Below, piece after piece: positions 7,993 to 16,374 of a DNA stretch of 64,000 nt. Below the pieces are notes generated by a model. That model was given only the letters and a program-made list of their open reading frames with translations, was not told the DNA's origin and did not search any database. The position numbers and the translations under genes are program-made. How positions within the stretch are numbered: the first letter of the stretch is position 1; each line of letters starts with the position of its first letter. Source of the DNA: Sva-07 sp963715825 (GTDB taxonomy: Bacteria > Actinomycetota > Acidimicrobiia > Acidimicrobiales > Ilumatobacteraceae); the NCBI GenBank assembly GCA_963715825.1, contig CAVQSI010000017.1, positions 1-64,000 on the forward strand, given 5' to 3'.

Positions 7993-8200
7993 GACGCCCC
8001 GCCGCGGAAGTCGATGATCGTCGGAAAGGTCGAGTCATCCTGGATCATGAAGAGGTGTCCTCCTTCGAACACCTGCAGTCTCGCGCCCGGGATGCGAGCA
8101 GCGAGCAGCGAGCATCTCGGAGTACTTCATCGGCGCGACGTCGTCGTAGCGGTCGAGGCCCGAGATCGGCTCGATTCGGTTGACCGCGGCGAAGGGCATC
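7989..8200 (-). pseudogene. C-terminal remnant of an alpha/beta hydrolase
   Basis: Only the last part of a hydrolase is left. One frame gives LDRYDDVAPMKYSEMLAAR, and the neighbouring frame continues as IPGARLQVFEGGHLFMIQD before ending in RGGAS. The EGGHLF block is the usual catalytic-His loop near the end of the fold. A frame change near 8095-8105, in a tandem GCTGCTCGCTGCTC-type repeat, separates the two pieces. No catalytic Ser (G-x-S-x-G) or Asp region remains; it would lie under the divergent gene starting at 8244. The stop overlaps the downstream VOC gene start. Confidence 0.5.
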
Positions 8201-8231
8201 CCCCGTCTCTCGCCGAAACGGCACCCGGATC

Positions 8232-8237
8232 TACGCT
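8232..8237 (+). promoter_or_regulatory. Leaderless -10 element TACGCT
   Basis: TACGCT ends 6 bases before the ATG at 8244, and no ribosome-binding site is seen. It should drive the VOC, AhpD-like and PfkB genes. Confidence 0.5.
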
Positions 8238-8243
8238 TCGGCC

Positions 8244-8747
8244 ATGCCGCTGCACCACGTTGCCTATGCCACCCGAGACGTCGACGCAACAACCCACTTC
8301 TACGAGGACCTGATGGGGTTCCCCTTGGTACACACCGAGGTCCAAGCCATGGGCGAGAGCTGGCTGCGCCACGTGTTCTACGAGATCACGACCGATGCGC
8401 CTGCGGCCGAGGGCAGCCAGACGGAGTGCATTGCGTTCTTCCAGTTCGACCAGGTCGGCGAGCAGCCGGGGTGGACCACCGACGTGTCCGACGGCGTCGG
8501 TCTGCCGTTCTGGGTCAACCACTGCGCCTTCCGGGCCACCGCCGAACAGCAGGAGGCCGTGCGGGCCCGCATGAGTGCCGACGGCATCGAACCGGCGATG
8601 GAGCAGGACCACGGGTGGTGCCACTCGCTCTACTACCTCGACCCCAACGGCATCATGGTCGAACTCTGCCGTGACACGCCCGGCTTCCAGCCCGACCCGG
8701 CCGAAGCGCATCGCCTGCTGAGCGTCGACCCACTGGCAGGTTCCTGA
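8244..8747 (+). CDS. VOC family dioxygenase/glyoxalase-like protein
   Basis: Metal-dependent VOC enzyme of 167 residues. It begins MPLHHVAYATRDVDATTHFYEDLMG, with the first metal His in the HHVAY strand. NHCAFRATAEQQEAVRARM gives the second half-fold, and DPNGIMVELCRDTPG carries the C-terminal metal Glu. This pattern fits extradiol dioxygenase or glyoxalase relatives; the substrate is not evident. The stop is 1 base from the next GTG start, so the genes are co-translated. The TACGCT element upstream suggests a leaderless transcript. Confidence 0.82.
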   Translation: MPLHHVAYATRDVDATTHFYEDLMGFPLVHTEVQAMGESWLRHVFYEITTDAPAAEGSQTECIAFFQFDQVGEQPGWTTDVSDGVGLPFWVNHCAFRATAEQQEAVRARMSADGIEPAMEQDHGWCHSLYYLDPNGIMVELCRDTPGFQPDPAEAHRLLSVDPLAGS

Positions 8748-8748
8748 C

Positions 8749-9426
8749 GTGCCACGCCTCTCCGAGGTCGCCAAGGACGACGCCCATCCGCTCGCCCAGG
8801 CGGTCTATTCGATGATCTTCGGCGACCGCGATCCGGTCGCCGAACCCGGCACCGCGTCGGGCACGCCCGGCAACTGGTGGACCGTCTTCGCCCTCGTGCC
8901 CGACGCGTTCGACCACACCACTGCGGGCTTCCAGTTCTACCGCGACCCGGGCCGCCAGATCAGCGCACAACTCCGCGAACTCGGCCAGACCCGGGCGGGA
9001 TTCGCGGTCGGGAGCCGGTTCGTGTTCAGCCAACACTGCAAGGCGATGCGCGACGTCGGCTTCTCCGACGAGCAGGTCGCCGCGATCCCGGCGTGGTCGG
9101 TCGCCGACTGCTGGAGCCCGGCCGAGCGTGCAGTGCTCGCCTACACCGACTGCCTCGTCCTGCAGTCGGGTCGAGTGCCCGATGCGCTGTTCGCCGAACT
9201 GCAGCGGCACCTCTCCGACGAAGCGATCCTCGAGTTCACCTACATCACGTGCACCTATGCGATGCACGCCACGATGAGCAAGGCGCTGCGGCTCGAATAC
9301 GACGACGTCGAGGATCCCGTCGCCGAAGTCGCCGACCCGTCGGGTCGGTTCTCCGGTCTCGACGTGATGGCCGTCGTCGACGAGTCGACGACAAACAGCA
9401 CGGTCGATGACGTCGACGGTGGCTGA
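8749..9426 (+). CDS. Carboxymuconolactone decarboxylase/AhpD-like protein
   Basis: Helical AhpD-fold protein of 225 residues. The family block appears as FVFSQHCKAMRDVGFSDEQV (around 100), where AhpD-type proteins carry a Cys-x-x-Cys/His proton relay; here only one Cys (QHC) is seen, so peroxidase activity is uncertain. WSPAERAVLAYTDCLV and FTYITCTYAMHATMSKALRL are typical second-repeat helices. It lies one base after the VOC gene and just before the PfkB kinase. The VOC plus CMD pairing is common in aromatic or lactone degradation, which is inference here. Confidence 0.75.
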   Translation: MPRLSEVAKDDAHPLAQAVYSMIFGDRDPVAEPGTASGTPGNWWTVFALVPDAFDHTTAGFQFYRDPGRQISAQLRELGQTRAGFAVGSRFVFSQHCKAMRDVGFSDEQVAAIPAWSVADCWSPAERAVLAYTDCLVLQSGRVPDALFAELQRHLSDEAILEFTYITCTYAMHATMSKALRLEYDDVEDPVAEVADPSGRFSGLDVMAVVDESTTNSTVDDVDGG

Positions 9427-9435
9427 ACCGACCTG

Positions 9436-10275
9436 ATGCTCGCGTGCCTCGGCGATCTGGTGGAGGACGTGATCGTGCGCCTCGACGGGCCGGTCAACGT
9501 CGCCTCCGACACCCACGCCCGCATCTCCCGGCGGCGTGGCGGCAGCGCCGCCAACGTCGCCGCGATGGCGGCAGCACTCGGCCACCCCAGCCGCTTTGTC
9601 GGCCAGGTGGGCTCAGATGCGATCGCATCGGCACTGCTCGCCGAACTCGGCGACGAGGGCGTCGACACATCGGTGGTGCGGCGTGCGGGGTCGACCGGCA
9701 CGATCGTCGCGCTCGTGGACCAACTCGGCGAGCGCTCGATGCTGACCGATCGACGTGCCTGCCTGGAGCTCGGCGAGCCGGATCCGCGATGGCTCGACGG
9801 CGTCGAGATGCTGCACGTGCCGTTCTACTCGCTGGCGAGCGGGGAGATCGCTGCGACGGCAGCGACGGTGATCGGGTGGGCACACGACCGTGGCATCGCC
9901 GTCTCGATCGACGTGTCGTCGACGGCGATCATGGCCGAGGTCGGCGTCGACGAGGTGGTCAGACGCCTGGCCACAGCAGCGCCGAGCGTGGTGTTCGCAA
10001 ACGCCGACGAGGCCGCCGAGCTGCGGATCGCCGGACCGCTCGTCGGTGCGCTGACGGTGATCAAGCACGGGCCCCGCCCGGCGGTGATCCACGGACGCGA
10101 CGGCGCCGTCATCGAGGTCGATGCGATCGACGTGTCGGGCGTCAGCGACACGACGGGCGCCGGCGATGCGTTCGCCGCCGGGTTCCTGACCTGGCCGGAC
10201 TGGACCGACGATCCGCGATCGGCCTGCGAGTCAGCTCACCGCGCGGCAGCCCAACTGTTGCGCAGTCGCGGCTGA
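9436..10275 (+). CDS. PfkB-family carbohydrate kinase
   Basis: ATP-dependent sugar or nucleoside kinase of the ribokinase fold, 279 residues. The N-terminal PfkB signature GGSAANVAAMAAALGHPSRFVGQVG lies at about 30-55, and the ATP/anion-hole signature VSDTTGAGDAFAAGFLTW at about 233-250, with the catalytic Asp in GAGD. Its length is slightly short for the family. It follows the AhpD-like gene by 9 bases and ends 4 bases from the convergent lipoprotein-like gene. Substrate cannot be deduced. Confidence 0.9.
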   Translation: MLACLGDLVEDVIVRLDGPVNVASDTHARISRRRGGSAANVAAMAAALGHPSRFVGQVGSDAIASALLAELGDEGVDTSVVRRAGSTGTIVALVDQLGERSMLTDRRACLELGEPDPRWLDGVEMLHVPFYSLASGEIAATAATVIGWAHDRGIAVSIDVSSTAIMAEVGVDEVVRRLATAAPSVVFANADEAAELRIAGPLVGALTVIKHGPRPAVIHGRDGAVIEVDAIDVSGVSDTTGAGDAFAAGFLTWPDWTDDPRSACESAHRAAAQLLRSRG

Positions 10276-10279
10276 CGGC

Positions 10280-11224
10280 TCAGAAGCCGAGCAGGCCGGT
10301 GAGGTCGAAGACCTCGCCGTCGGCGGGCAACTCGAGGCCGATCGGTTCGTTGCTCGTGGTCACGTCGAGCTGCATCCCGATCGTCTGGCCGACGATCTCC
10401 GTGCCGAACGACACCCGCCGGAGTTGGTTGTCGGCGGTGACCCACACGTCGTAGGTGACGGTGTCGGGCAGCTCGATGTCGCCGATTGCCGGGTCGAGTG
10501 CGGCTTGCGGAACCGCAGCCAGGGCAGCCGCAATGTCGACGCTGACCTCGTAGTGCTTGACCTCGACGCCGTCGATGGTGTCGATGCCGATCTCGGTGGC
10601 GTTGTCGGTGTCGAGCAGCGACTGGGCGATGTCGGTGGGGTCGATGGCGAACTCGTTCTGGAGCTCGTCGAGGGTCTCGCCACTCTGCTCGGCGAGCGTG
10701 CCGAGGTCGATCGAGACCCAGGCGGCGCTGTCCGGCAGGAACCCGCCGAGGGCCGATGCGTCGAGGTAGATGATGCCGGTGGAGCCGTCGAGGAGCACGG
10801 TCATGTCGCTGTCGCCGAACGGGATCGGCATGTCGCCGAGTGCGAGCAGCGAGGAGAGGTCGGTGGTGACCGACACGAGTTGCGACTGGTTGTCGACGAC
10901 GCCTGACACGGTGATCTCGGCGAGGTCGGACGCCGACACGGTGAGGTCGAACTCGACGGTGCGGGCGTCGAGGGTGCCTTCGGCGGCGGCGATCAGCGAG
11001 TACGGCTCGGCCACATCGGCGGTGTCGCCCGAATTGCCGGCGAGCGCCACGAACGCGCCGACGCCGAGCGCCGTCACTGCGGCGACGGCCGCGATGAGCG
11101 CGAACGGTCGGCGACGGCCCCCAGGAGTCGAAGCGGCGGTGGGAACGAGTTCGGTGTCGGGGAGCGATGACGCGGGCGATGCGGTCACCGCAGGACCGGT
11201 CGGAGGGGCGAACGTCGAGGTCAT
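10280..11224 (-). CDS. Membrane-anchored LppX/LprG-like protein
   Basis: Exported protein of 314 residues. A Pro/Thr-rich cytoplasmic start precedes one membrane segment (FALIAAVAAVTALGVGAFVALAG, about 41-63). The outer domain alternates strands and loops (VEFDLTVSASDLAEITVSGVVD, VEVKHYEVSVDIAAALAAVP, TVTYDVWVTADNQLRRVSFG), resembling LolA/LppX-type lipid- or hydrophobic-ligand carriers of actinobacteria. No lipobox Cys is present. TACCCT 6 bases before the ATG suggests leaderless transcription. The ligand-carrier role is inferred from fold resemblance. Confidence 0.65.
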   Translation of the reverse strand: MTSTFAPPTGPAVTASPASSLPDTELVPTAASTPGGRRRPFALIAAVAAVTALGVGAFVALAGNSGDTADVAEPYSLIAAAEGTLDARTVEFDLTVSASDLAEITVSGVVDNQSQLVSVTTDLSSLLALGDMPIPFGDSDMTVLLDGSTGIIYLDASALGGFLPDSAAWVSIDLGTLAEQSGETLDELQNEFAIDPTDIAQSLLDTDNATEIGIDTIDGVEVKHYEVSVDIAAALAAVPQAALDPAIGDIELPDTVTYDVWVTADNQLRRVSFGTEIVGQTIGMQLDVTTSNEPIGLELPADGEVFDLTGLLGF

Positions 11225-11314
11225 GCTGCAAGGGTACGGCGTTGCGGCGACCCCGTCACGTCACGGCCACGTCAAGAGTTCCCATCGGTCAGGACCCAGC
11301 AGTACGGTCGGCGC
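11225..11314. promoter_or_regulatory. Divergent promoter region with two leaderless -10 elements
   Basis: Within 90 bases two start codons face apart. On the minus strand TACCCT (11231-11236) ends 6 bases before the ATG at 11224. On the plus strand TACGGT (11303-11308) ends 6 bases before the ATG at 11315. Neither gene has a ribosome-binding site. Confidence 0.6.
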
Positions 11315-12826
11315 ATGCCCGTCCCCCACGTCGACGTCCTCGTGATCGGAGCCGGACTCTCCGGCATCGGCGCCGCCTACCACCTGCAGACCGAGTCACC
11401 GAACCGCACCTACCTGATCCTCGAAGGGCGCGCCGACATCGGGGGTACGTGGGATCTGTTCCGGTATCCGGGCGTCCGCTCCGACAGCGACATGCACACG
11501 CTCGGGTTCGAGTTCAAGCCGTGGACCGCCGAGAAGTCGATCGCCGACGGCCCGTCGATCATGGCGTACCTGCGCGAGACGGTCGCCGAGTACGGCATCG
11601 ACCGCCACATCCGATTCGGTCACCTGGTGCGCTCGGCGACGTGGTCGAGCGCCACGGCGACCTGGATCGTCCAGGTCGACCTCAGCGACGACGTCGGTGG
11701 CGGCACGGCCACCTACACGTGCAACTACCTGTCGATGTGTTCGGGCTACTACTCCTACAAGGAGGGCTACACGCCCGAGTTCGCGGGCCGCGATCGATTC
11801 CGCGGCCAGATCGTGCATCCACAGGCCTGGCCGGAGGATCTGGACTACGCCGGCAAGCGGGTGGTCGTGATCGGCTCCGGAGCCACCGCCGTGACCCTGG
11901 TGCCCGCCTTGGCATCGACGGCCGCGCACGTCACGATGCTGCAGCGTTCGCCCACCTACGTGGCCGCCGGGCCCGACGTCGACGTGGTCGCCAACACCTT
12001 GCGCAAGGTCCTACCCGACGGTGTCGCCTACGCCATCACCCGCAAGAAGAACACGGTGCTCCAACAGGCGGTGTACAAGCGAATCCGCAAGAACCCGGAC
12101 AAGGCGAAGGACTTCTTCGTCGAGAGGACCGCCAAGGCGCTCGGCCCCGACTACGACGTCGCCACCCACTTCACGCCCAGCTACGACCCCTGGGACCAGC
12201 GTCTGTGCCTGGTGCCGAACGGCGACCTGTTCGACGCGATCAACAACGGCTCGGCCTCCGTGGTCACCGACCACATCGACACCTTCGACGAGACCGGCAT
12301 CGTGCTGCAGTCGGGCGAGCGCCTCGACGCCGACATCATCGTGACCGCCACCGGGCTCAACATGGTGACGCTGGGCGAGGTCGACTTCGTCGTCGACGGC
12401 GAGCCCGTCGACTTCTCCCAGACCGTCGCCTACAAGGGCTTTGCCTACTCCGACGTGCCGAACCTCGCGTCGACGTTCGGCTACGTCAACGCGTCGTGGA
12501 CCCTGCGCGCCGATCTGATCGCGCGCTACGTGTGCCGCCTCCTGAACCACATGGAGGACACCGGCACCGACATCTGCACGCCTCGCCTGCGGCCGTCGGA
12601 TGCCACGATGGAGATGAGCCCGCTGAACAGCCACCTGAGCTCCGGCTACCTGCAACGCGCCGCCGATCTCTTCCCGAAGCAGGGCGATCGCGAGCCGTGG
12701 ATCAACCCGCAGGACTATGCCAAGGACAAGAAGATGTTCCGCCGGGCACCCGTCGATGACGGCGTGATGCAGTTCACCGTGCCGGCGCCGGTCCCGGCAC
12801 GCCCCTACCAGTCGGTCGGGCGGTAG
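11315..12826 (+). CDS. Flavin-containing monooxygenase, Baeyer-Villiger type
   Basis: FAD/NADPH-dependent monooxygenase, 503 residues, turning ketones into esters or oxidising heteroatoms. FAD site VLVIGAGLSGIGAAYHL is at residue 8, the FRYPGVRSDSDM loop near 48, the Baeyer-Villiger fingerprint FRGQIVHPQAWP near 163, and the NADPH site VVVIGSGATAVTLVP near 186. Length and motif order match EthA-like enzymes. A TACGGT leaderless element precedes it. Its last 22 bases overlap the convergent zinc-ribbon SDR gene. The substrate is unknown. Confidence 0.92.
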   Translation: MPVPHVDVLVIGAGLSGIGAAYHLQTESPNRTYLILEGRADIGGTWDLFRYPGVRSDSDMHTLGFEFKPWTAEKSIADGPSIMAYLRETVAEYGIDRHIRFGHLVRSATWSSATATWIVQVDLSDDVGGGTATYTCNYLSMCSGYYSYKEGYTPEFAGRDRFRGQIVHPQAWPEDLDYAGKRVVVIGSGATAVTLVPALASTAAHVTMLQRSPTYVAAGPDVDVVANTLRKVLPDGVAYAITRKKNTVLQQAVYKRIRKNPDKAKDFFVERTAKALGPDYDVATHFTPSYDPWDQRLCLVPNGDLFDAINNGSASVVTDHIDTFDETGIVLQSGERLDADIIVTATGLNMVTLGEVDFVVDGEPVDFSQTVAYKGFAYSDVPNLASTFGYVNASWTLRADLIARYVCRLLNHMEDTGTDICTPRLRPSDATMEMSPLNSHLSSGYLQRAADLFPKQGDREPWINPQDYAKDKKMFRRAPVDDGVMQFTVPAPVPARPYQSVGR

Positions 12827-14082
12827 TCCTTCAGGAACTGCCCCCACACGTGGGTGCCGGTGTTGGCGCCGTCGATGATCGGGTCGACGATGCGCGCCGC
12901 GCCGTCGACGATGTCGAGCGGCGGGTGGAAGCGGTGTTCGGCCTGCTTCTGTTCGGCGATGGCCGCCGGGTCCTCGTCGCTCACCCATCCGGTGTCGACG
13001 CTGTTCATGTGGATCCCCGACGCGTGGTAGTCAGTGGCCGACGTGCGCGTCATCATGTTGAGCGCCGCCTTGGCCATGTTGGTGTGCGGATGCCGGGTCG
13101 TCTTGCAGAGTCGGTAGAACTGGCCCTCGACCGCCGACACGTTCACCACGTGTTTGTGGCGGCCCGGGGTGGCCTCCATCAGCGGCTTCAGTCGAGCGTT
13201 CAGCACGAACGGCGCCACGGCGTTGACCAACTGGGTCTCGAGCAGCTCCACCGACGACACCTCGTGCAGCAGCAGCCGCCACGAGTTTCGTTCGCGAAGA
13301 TCGACCTGCTGGAGGTCTTGGTCGAGTCGGCCGTCGGGAAACAGCGCGTCCTGCGCGACGAGCTCGTCGGGGAGCAACGGCGTCTGTGACAGCGCAGCTG
13401 CCCTCGTGAGGCCGGGCAGCGGAGCCGCAGCGGCGACGGCGACGTCTGCTCCCCCACCGCCGGCGTCACTCCCCGGCAACAGGTGATAGCCGCGGAGGCC
13501 TTCGTAGGCCCCGACGAGCTGCAGCACCTCCGGCGACAGCGCATCGAGGGCGGCGTCCTCGGCGTCCATCATGTGCCGGTAGAAGTCCGGCGGCCGGCGC
13601 ACGGTCTGGCACGCGTTGTTGACGATGAAGTCGAGTCGCTCCCGCGTCTCGAGGACGTGGTGGGCGAACGCTTCGACGCTCGGGGTGTGCCGCAGGTCGA
13701 GACCGAACACTTCGAGGCGATCGCCCCAGTCGGCGAAGTCGGGCTCGGCGGCGTAGCGGGCTGCGGCATCGCGGGGAAAGCGCGTGACCACGATCAGCGA
13801 GGCACCGCAGCGCAGCAGCTTGATCCCGGCCTGGTACCCGATCTTCACGCGGCCACCGGTGAGCAGCGCGACGGTGCCGGACAGGTCGGCCAGCTCGCCG
13901 CGCTTCGCGTAGTTGAACTCGGCACAGTCCGGGCAGAGCTGGTCGTAGAAGTGGTGGATCTCGCGGTAGTCGGCTTTGCAGACGTAGCAGTGCTGCTCGT
14001 CGACCGTCTCGCGGTACATCGGGTCGTCGACGTCGCGTTGCTCGAAGTCGGCAGGCGGAATGACGTTCGGTGTGGTGAACAC
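12805..14082 (-). CDS. Short-chain dehydrogenase with N-terminal zinc ribbon
   Basis: An SDR-like oxidoreductase preceded by a metal-binding module. In the open frame from GTG 14082, residues 32-55 carry a CYVCKADY...CPDC pair (Cys-x2-Cys twice). The nucleotide-binding start follows as GTVALLTGGRVKIGYQAGIKLL (the usual TGxxxGxG becomes TGGRVKIG). FIVNNAC matches the NNAG strand, and HTNMAKAALNMMTRTSA the YxxxK helix, with Asn-Met in place of a standard Tyr four residues before Lys. The middle is enlarged by about 100 residues. The true N-terminus appears to lie further upstream (see 14083-14368). Such zinc-ribbon SDRs occur in eukaryotes and scattered bacteria; the substrate is unknown. Confidence 0.8.
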   Translation of the reverse strand: MFTTPNVIPPADFEQRDVDDPMYRETVDEQHCYVCKADYREIHHFYDQLCPDCAEFNYAKRGELADLSGTVALLTGGRVKIGYQAGIKLLRCGASLIVVTRFPRDAAARYAAEPDFADWGDRLEVFGLDLRHTPSVEAFAHHVLETRERLDFIVNNACQTVRRPPDFYRHMMDAEDAALDALSPEVLQLVGAYEGLRGYHLLPGSDAGGGGADVAVAAAAPLPGLTRAAALSQTPLLPDELVAQDALFPDGRLDQDLQQVDLRERNSWRLLLHEVSSVELLETQLVNAVAPFVLNARLKPLMEATPGRHKHVVNVSAVEGQFYRLCKTTRHPHTNMAKAALNMMTRTSATDYHASGIHMNSVDTGWVSDEDPAAIAEQKQAEHRFHPPLDIVDGAARIVDPIIDGANTGTHVWGQFLKDYRPTDW

Positions 14083-14368
14083 CGGCTGCTCGCGCGAGTG
14101 TGCGAATACCAGTGCCCGCCAGCACCTCCTCGTCGCGGCGCACCCGCGCGGCCCGACGCTGGCGCTTCAACACCTTCGTGCGGATCCGGCGTTCCTCGGG
14201 GTCGGGGCAGAACACGTCACCCGCCGCGTTGAGCAGGTCCTGTTTCTCCTCGGGCGACAACGCCACCAGGAGTTCGCGATCCGCTCCGATGCGACGGAGG
14301 AACTCGGTGGCGTTCAGCAGATCTGCACGCAGGCGTTCTCGTTCACCGCTGGTGCGGTCAGCGTCCAA
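14083..14368 (-). pseudogene. Frame-shifted N-terminal extension of the zinc-ribbon SDR
   Basis: A good coding frame reads from TTG at 14368: LDADRTSGERERLRADLL, then a helical block ending in LVALSPEEKQDLLNAAGDVF, then CPDPEERRIRTKVLKRQRR and EEVLAGTGIRTLAR. It then leaves frame just before the SDR frame resumes as EQPVFTTPNVIPP. Restoring one CG in the run at about 14088-14095 would join them, giving an enzyme of about 520 residues whose TTG start overlaps the phosphofructokinase stop. So the gene either has a real frameshift or the sequence has lost a CG. Confidence 0.65.
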
Positions 14369-15488
14369 GGAGTTCCCCGGGCATCTGGTCGCCGAAGTTG
14401 ATGCCGATGTCACGCGCGGTGCGCATCGTGTCGCCGTCGAGCGGCACGACCTTGATCCGGCGAACGGCCTCTTCGAGCGGCACGTGCACGACATCGGGGG
14501 GTTGCAGCCCGACCATGATGCCGTTCTCTCCCTGCTCGAGCGCACGCACCGCGGCCGCGCCGAAGCGCAGACCCAGCAGCCGGTCGAGCGCGGTCGGCGA
14601 ACCACCACGCAGGAGATGCCCCAGCACGACGGTGCGCGTCTCCTTCCCGGTGAGCTCGCCGATCTGCGCGGCGACCTTGCCGCCGATCCCGCCGAGCTGC
14701 ACGGCCTGCCCGACGGCCTGACCGATGATCGACACGTCACCGTCGACGGGCTTGGCGCCTTCGGCGACCACCACGATCGTGAACCGGGCGCCGTTGCGGT
14801 CGCGCTGCAGGATCGTCTCGGCGACCGGAGCGAGTTCGTACGGGATCTCGGGAATGAGGATGCAGTGAGCGCCGCCGGCCATCCCCGCGTGCAGCGCGAT
14901 CCAGCCGGCGTCGCGACCCATCATCTCGACGACCATCACCCGACCGTGGGAGGTCGCGGTGGTGAACAGCCGATCGATGCACTCGGTGGCGAACGACACC
15001 GCCGTGTCGAATCCGAATGTGGCCGTGGTCCTGTCGAGGTCGTTGTCGATCGTCTTGGGCACCCCGATCACCCGGAGCCCGTGCTGGTGCAGGTGGTTGC
15101 CGATCCGCAACGAGCCGTCACCGCCGACGGTGATCAGCGCGTCGATGCCGAGGTCGCTGAACCGCTGGACGAGTTCGTCGGTGCGGTCGACTGTGGTGTA
15201 GGTCCCGTCGTCCTGCAGGACCGGGTAGGAGGTCGGGTTGCCGCGGTTGGTCGATCCCAGAATGGTTCCGCCGAGGTGGGAGATCCCGCGGACGGCCTGG
15301 CGGTCGAGCTCGATCAGGCCTCCGTCGGGGTAGTCGTCGGGATACATGATCCCGTTGAAGCCGTCGCGGATCCCGACGACCTCCCATCCGCGGTTGCGCG
15401 CAGCAACGGTCGCGGAGCGGATGACGGCGTTGAGCCCGGGGGCGTCGCCGCCGCCGGTGCTGATTGCGATCTTCGACACAGTGGACAC
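14358..15488 (-). CDS. pfkA: 6-phosphofructokinase
   Basis: Phosphorylates fructose 6-phosphate, the committed step of glycolysis. Motifs: STGGGDAPGLNAVIR (nucleotide loop), LITVGGDGSLRIGN, PKTIDNDLDRTTATFGFDTA (catalytic TIDND), MMGRDAGWIALHAG (F6P site) and LGHLLRGGSPTALDR. GGDGS has Gly where PPi enzymes have Asp, which favours ATP, while the Lys in PKTIDND is often seen in PPi or mixed types. The phosphoryl donor is therefore not settled. GTG 15488 is chosen because TACCCT ends 7 bases upstream; GTG 15479 is an alternative. The 3' end overlaps the next gene's probable TTG start. Confidence 0.92.
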   Translation of the reverse strand: MSTVSKIAISTGGGDAPGLNAVIRSATVAARNRGWEVVGIRDGFNGIMYPDDYPDGGLIELDRQAVRGISHLGGTILGSTNRGNPTSYPVLQDDGTYTTVDRTDELVQRFSDLGIDALITVGGDGSLRIGNHLHQHGLRVIGVPKTIDNDLDRTTATFGFDTAVSFATECIDRLFTTATSHGRVMVVEMMGRDAGWIALHAGMAGGAHCILIPEIPYELAPVAETILQRDRNGARFTIVVVAEGAKPVDGDVSIIGQAVGQAVQLGGIGGKVAAQIGELTGKETRTVVLGHLLRGGSPTALDRLLGLRFGAAAVRALEQGENGIMVGLQPPDVVHVPLEEAVRRIKVVPLDGDTMRTARDIGINFGDQMPGELLGR

Positions 15489-15495
15489 GAGCGAC

Positions 15496-15501
15496 AGGGT
15501 A
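15496..15501 (-). promoter_or_regulatory. Leaderless -10 element TACCCT
   Basis: Read on the minus strand, TACCCT ends 7 bases before GTG 15488. It decides between the in-frame starts of the phosphofructokinase. Confidence 0.5.
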
Positions 15502-15585
15502 CGCGAGGAACGGACCCGCTTCGAACGATACGAGCCCAACGTCATCGACCGTTCACCTTCGGATCACGGCGCCGCGTGTGCTTGC

Positions 15586-16371
15586 ATGCCGGGATGGACG
15601 CCGCCGCTGCTCTCGACACCGACTCTCGACCTCGACGGCCAGGTGGCCCTCGTCACCGGCGCCTCGTCCGGGCTGGGACGACGCTTCGCCGCACTGCTCG
15701 CCGCCAACGGCGCGAGGGTCGTCGCGACGGGCCGGCGCGTTGACCGGCTCGCCGAGGTCGCCGCCGAGATCCAGCTGGCGGGCGGCACATGTCTGCCGCT
15801 GCAGCTCGATGTCACCGACGCCGCACAGCTCGCCGGGGTGGTCGCCTCGGCCGAGGCCGAGCTCGGACCGGTGCAGATCCTGGTCAACAACGCGGGGATC
15901 CCCGACGCGCAGTACGCCACCAAGATGCCGCTGGAGTTGATCGACCAGGTCCTCGACACCAACCTACGTGCTCCCTACGTGCTCTCGTGCGAGGTGGCGC
16001 GACGACTGATCGAGCTGGAACTCCCCGGTCGGATGGTCAACATCTCGTCGGTCGGCGGGTTCCACTACGCCGGTGGCGGCGCGGCGCTGTACTCGATCAC
16101 CAAGGCGGGCGTGAACCGCCTGACCGAGACGTTGGCCGTCGAGTGGTCGAGGTTCAACATCAACGTCAACGCGATCGCTCCCGGCCTGTTCGCGTCGGAG
16201 ATGTCCGACGGCATGATCGAACGGATGGGCGACCTCACCCGGGTGTTCCCACGCAAGCGGATCGGCCAGCCCGAGAACCTCGACAGCACACTGCTCTACC
16301 TGGTGTCACCGGCCTCGGAGATGGTCACCGGCACCATCATCAAGGTCGACGACGGCCAAGGCGGCCGCTGA
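15586..16371 (+). CDS. SDR-family oxidoreductase
   Basis: NAD(P)-dependent short-chain dehydrogenase of 261 residues. VALVTGASSGLGRRFAALLA shows TGxxxGxG, ILVNNAG the NNAG strand, MVNISSVGG the catalytic Ser, and YSITKAGVNRLTETLAVEW the YxxxK pair. PGLFASEMSDG and IIKVDDGQGGR are standard C-terminal blocks. The GRR motif after the glycine loop hints at NADP(H). ATG 15586 gives a normal length with a short N-terminal extension. It is divergent from phosphofructokinase and ends 4 bases from the convergent MDR gene. Substrate unknown. Confidence 0.9.
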   Translation: MPGWTPPLLSTPTLDLDGQVALVTGASSGLGRRFAALLAANGARVVATGRRVDRLAEVAAEIQLAGGTCLPLQLDVTDAAQLAGVVASAEAELGPVQILVNNAGIPDAQYATKMPLELIDQVLDTNLRAPYVLSCEVARRLIELELPGRMVNISSVGGFHYAGGGAALYSITKAGVNRLTETLAVEWSRFNINVNAIAPGLFASEMSDGMIERMGDLTRVFPRKRIGQPENLDSTLLYLVSPASEMVTGTIIKVDDGQGGR

Positions 16372-16374
16372 CCG

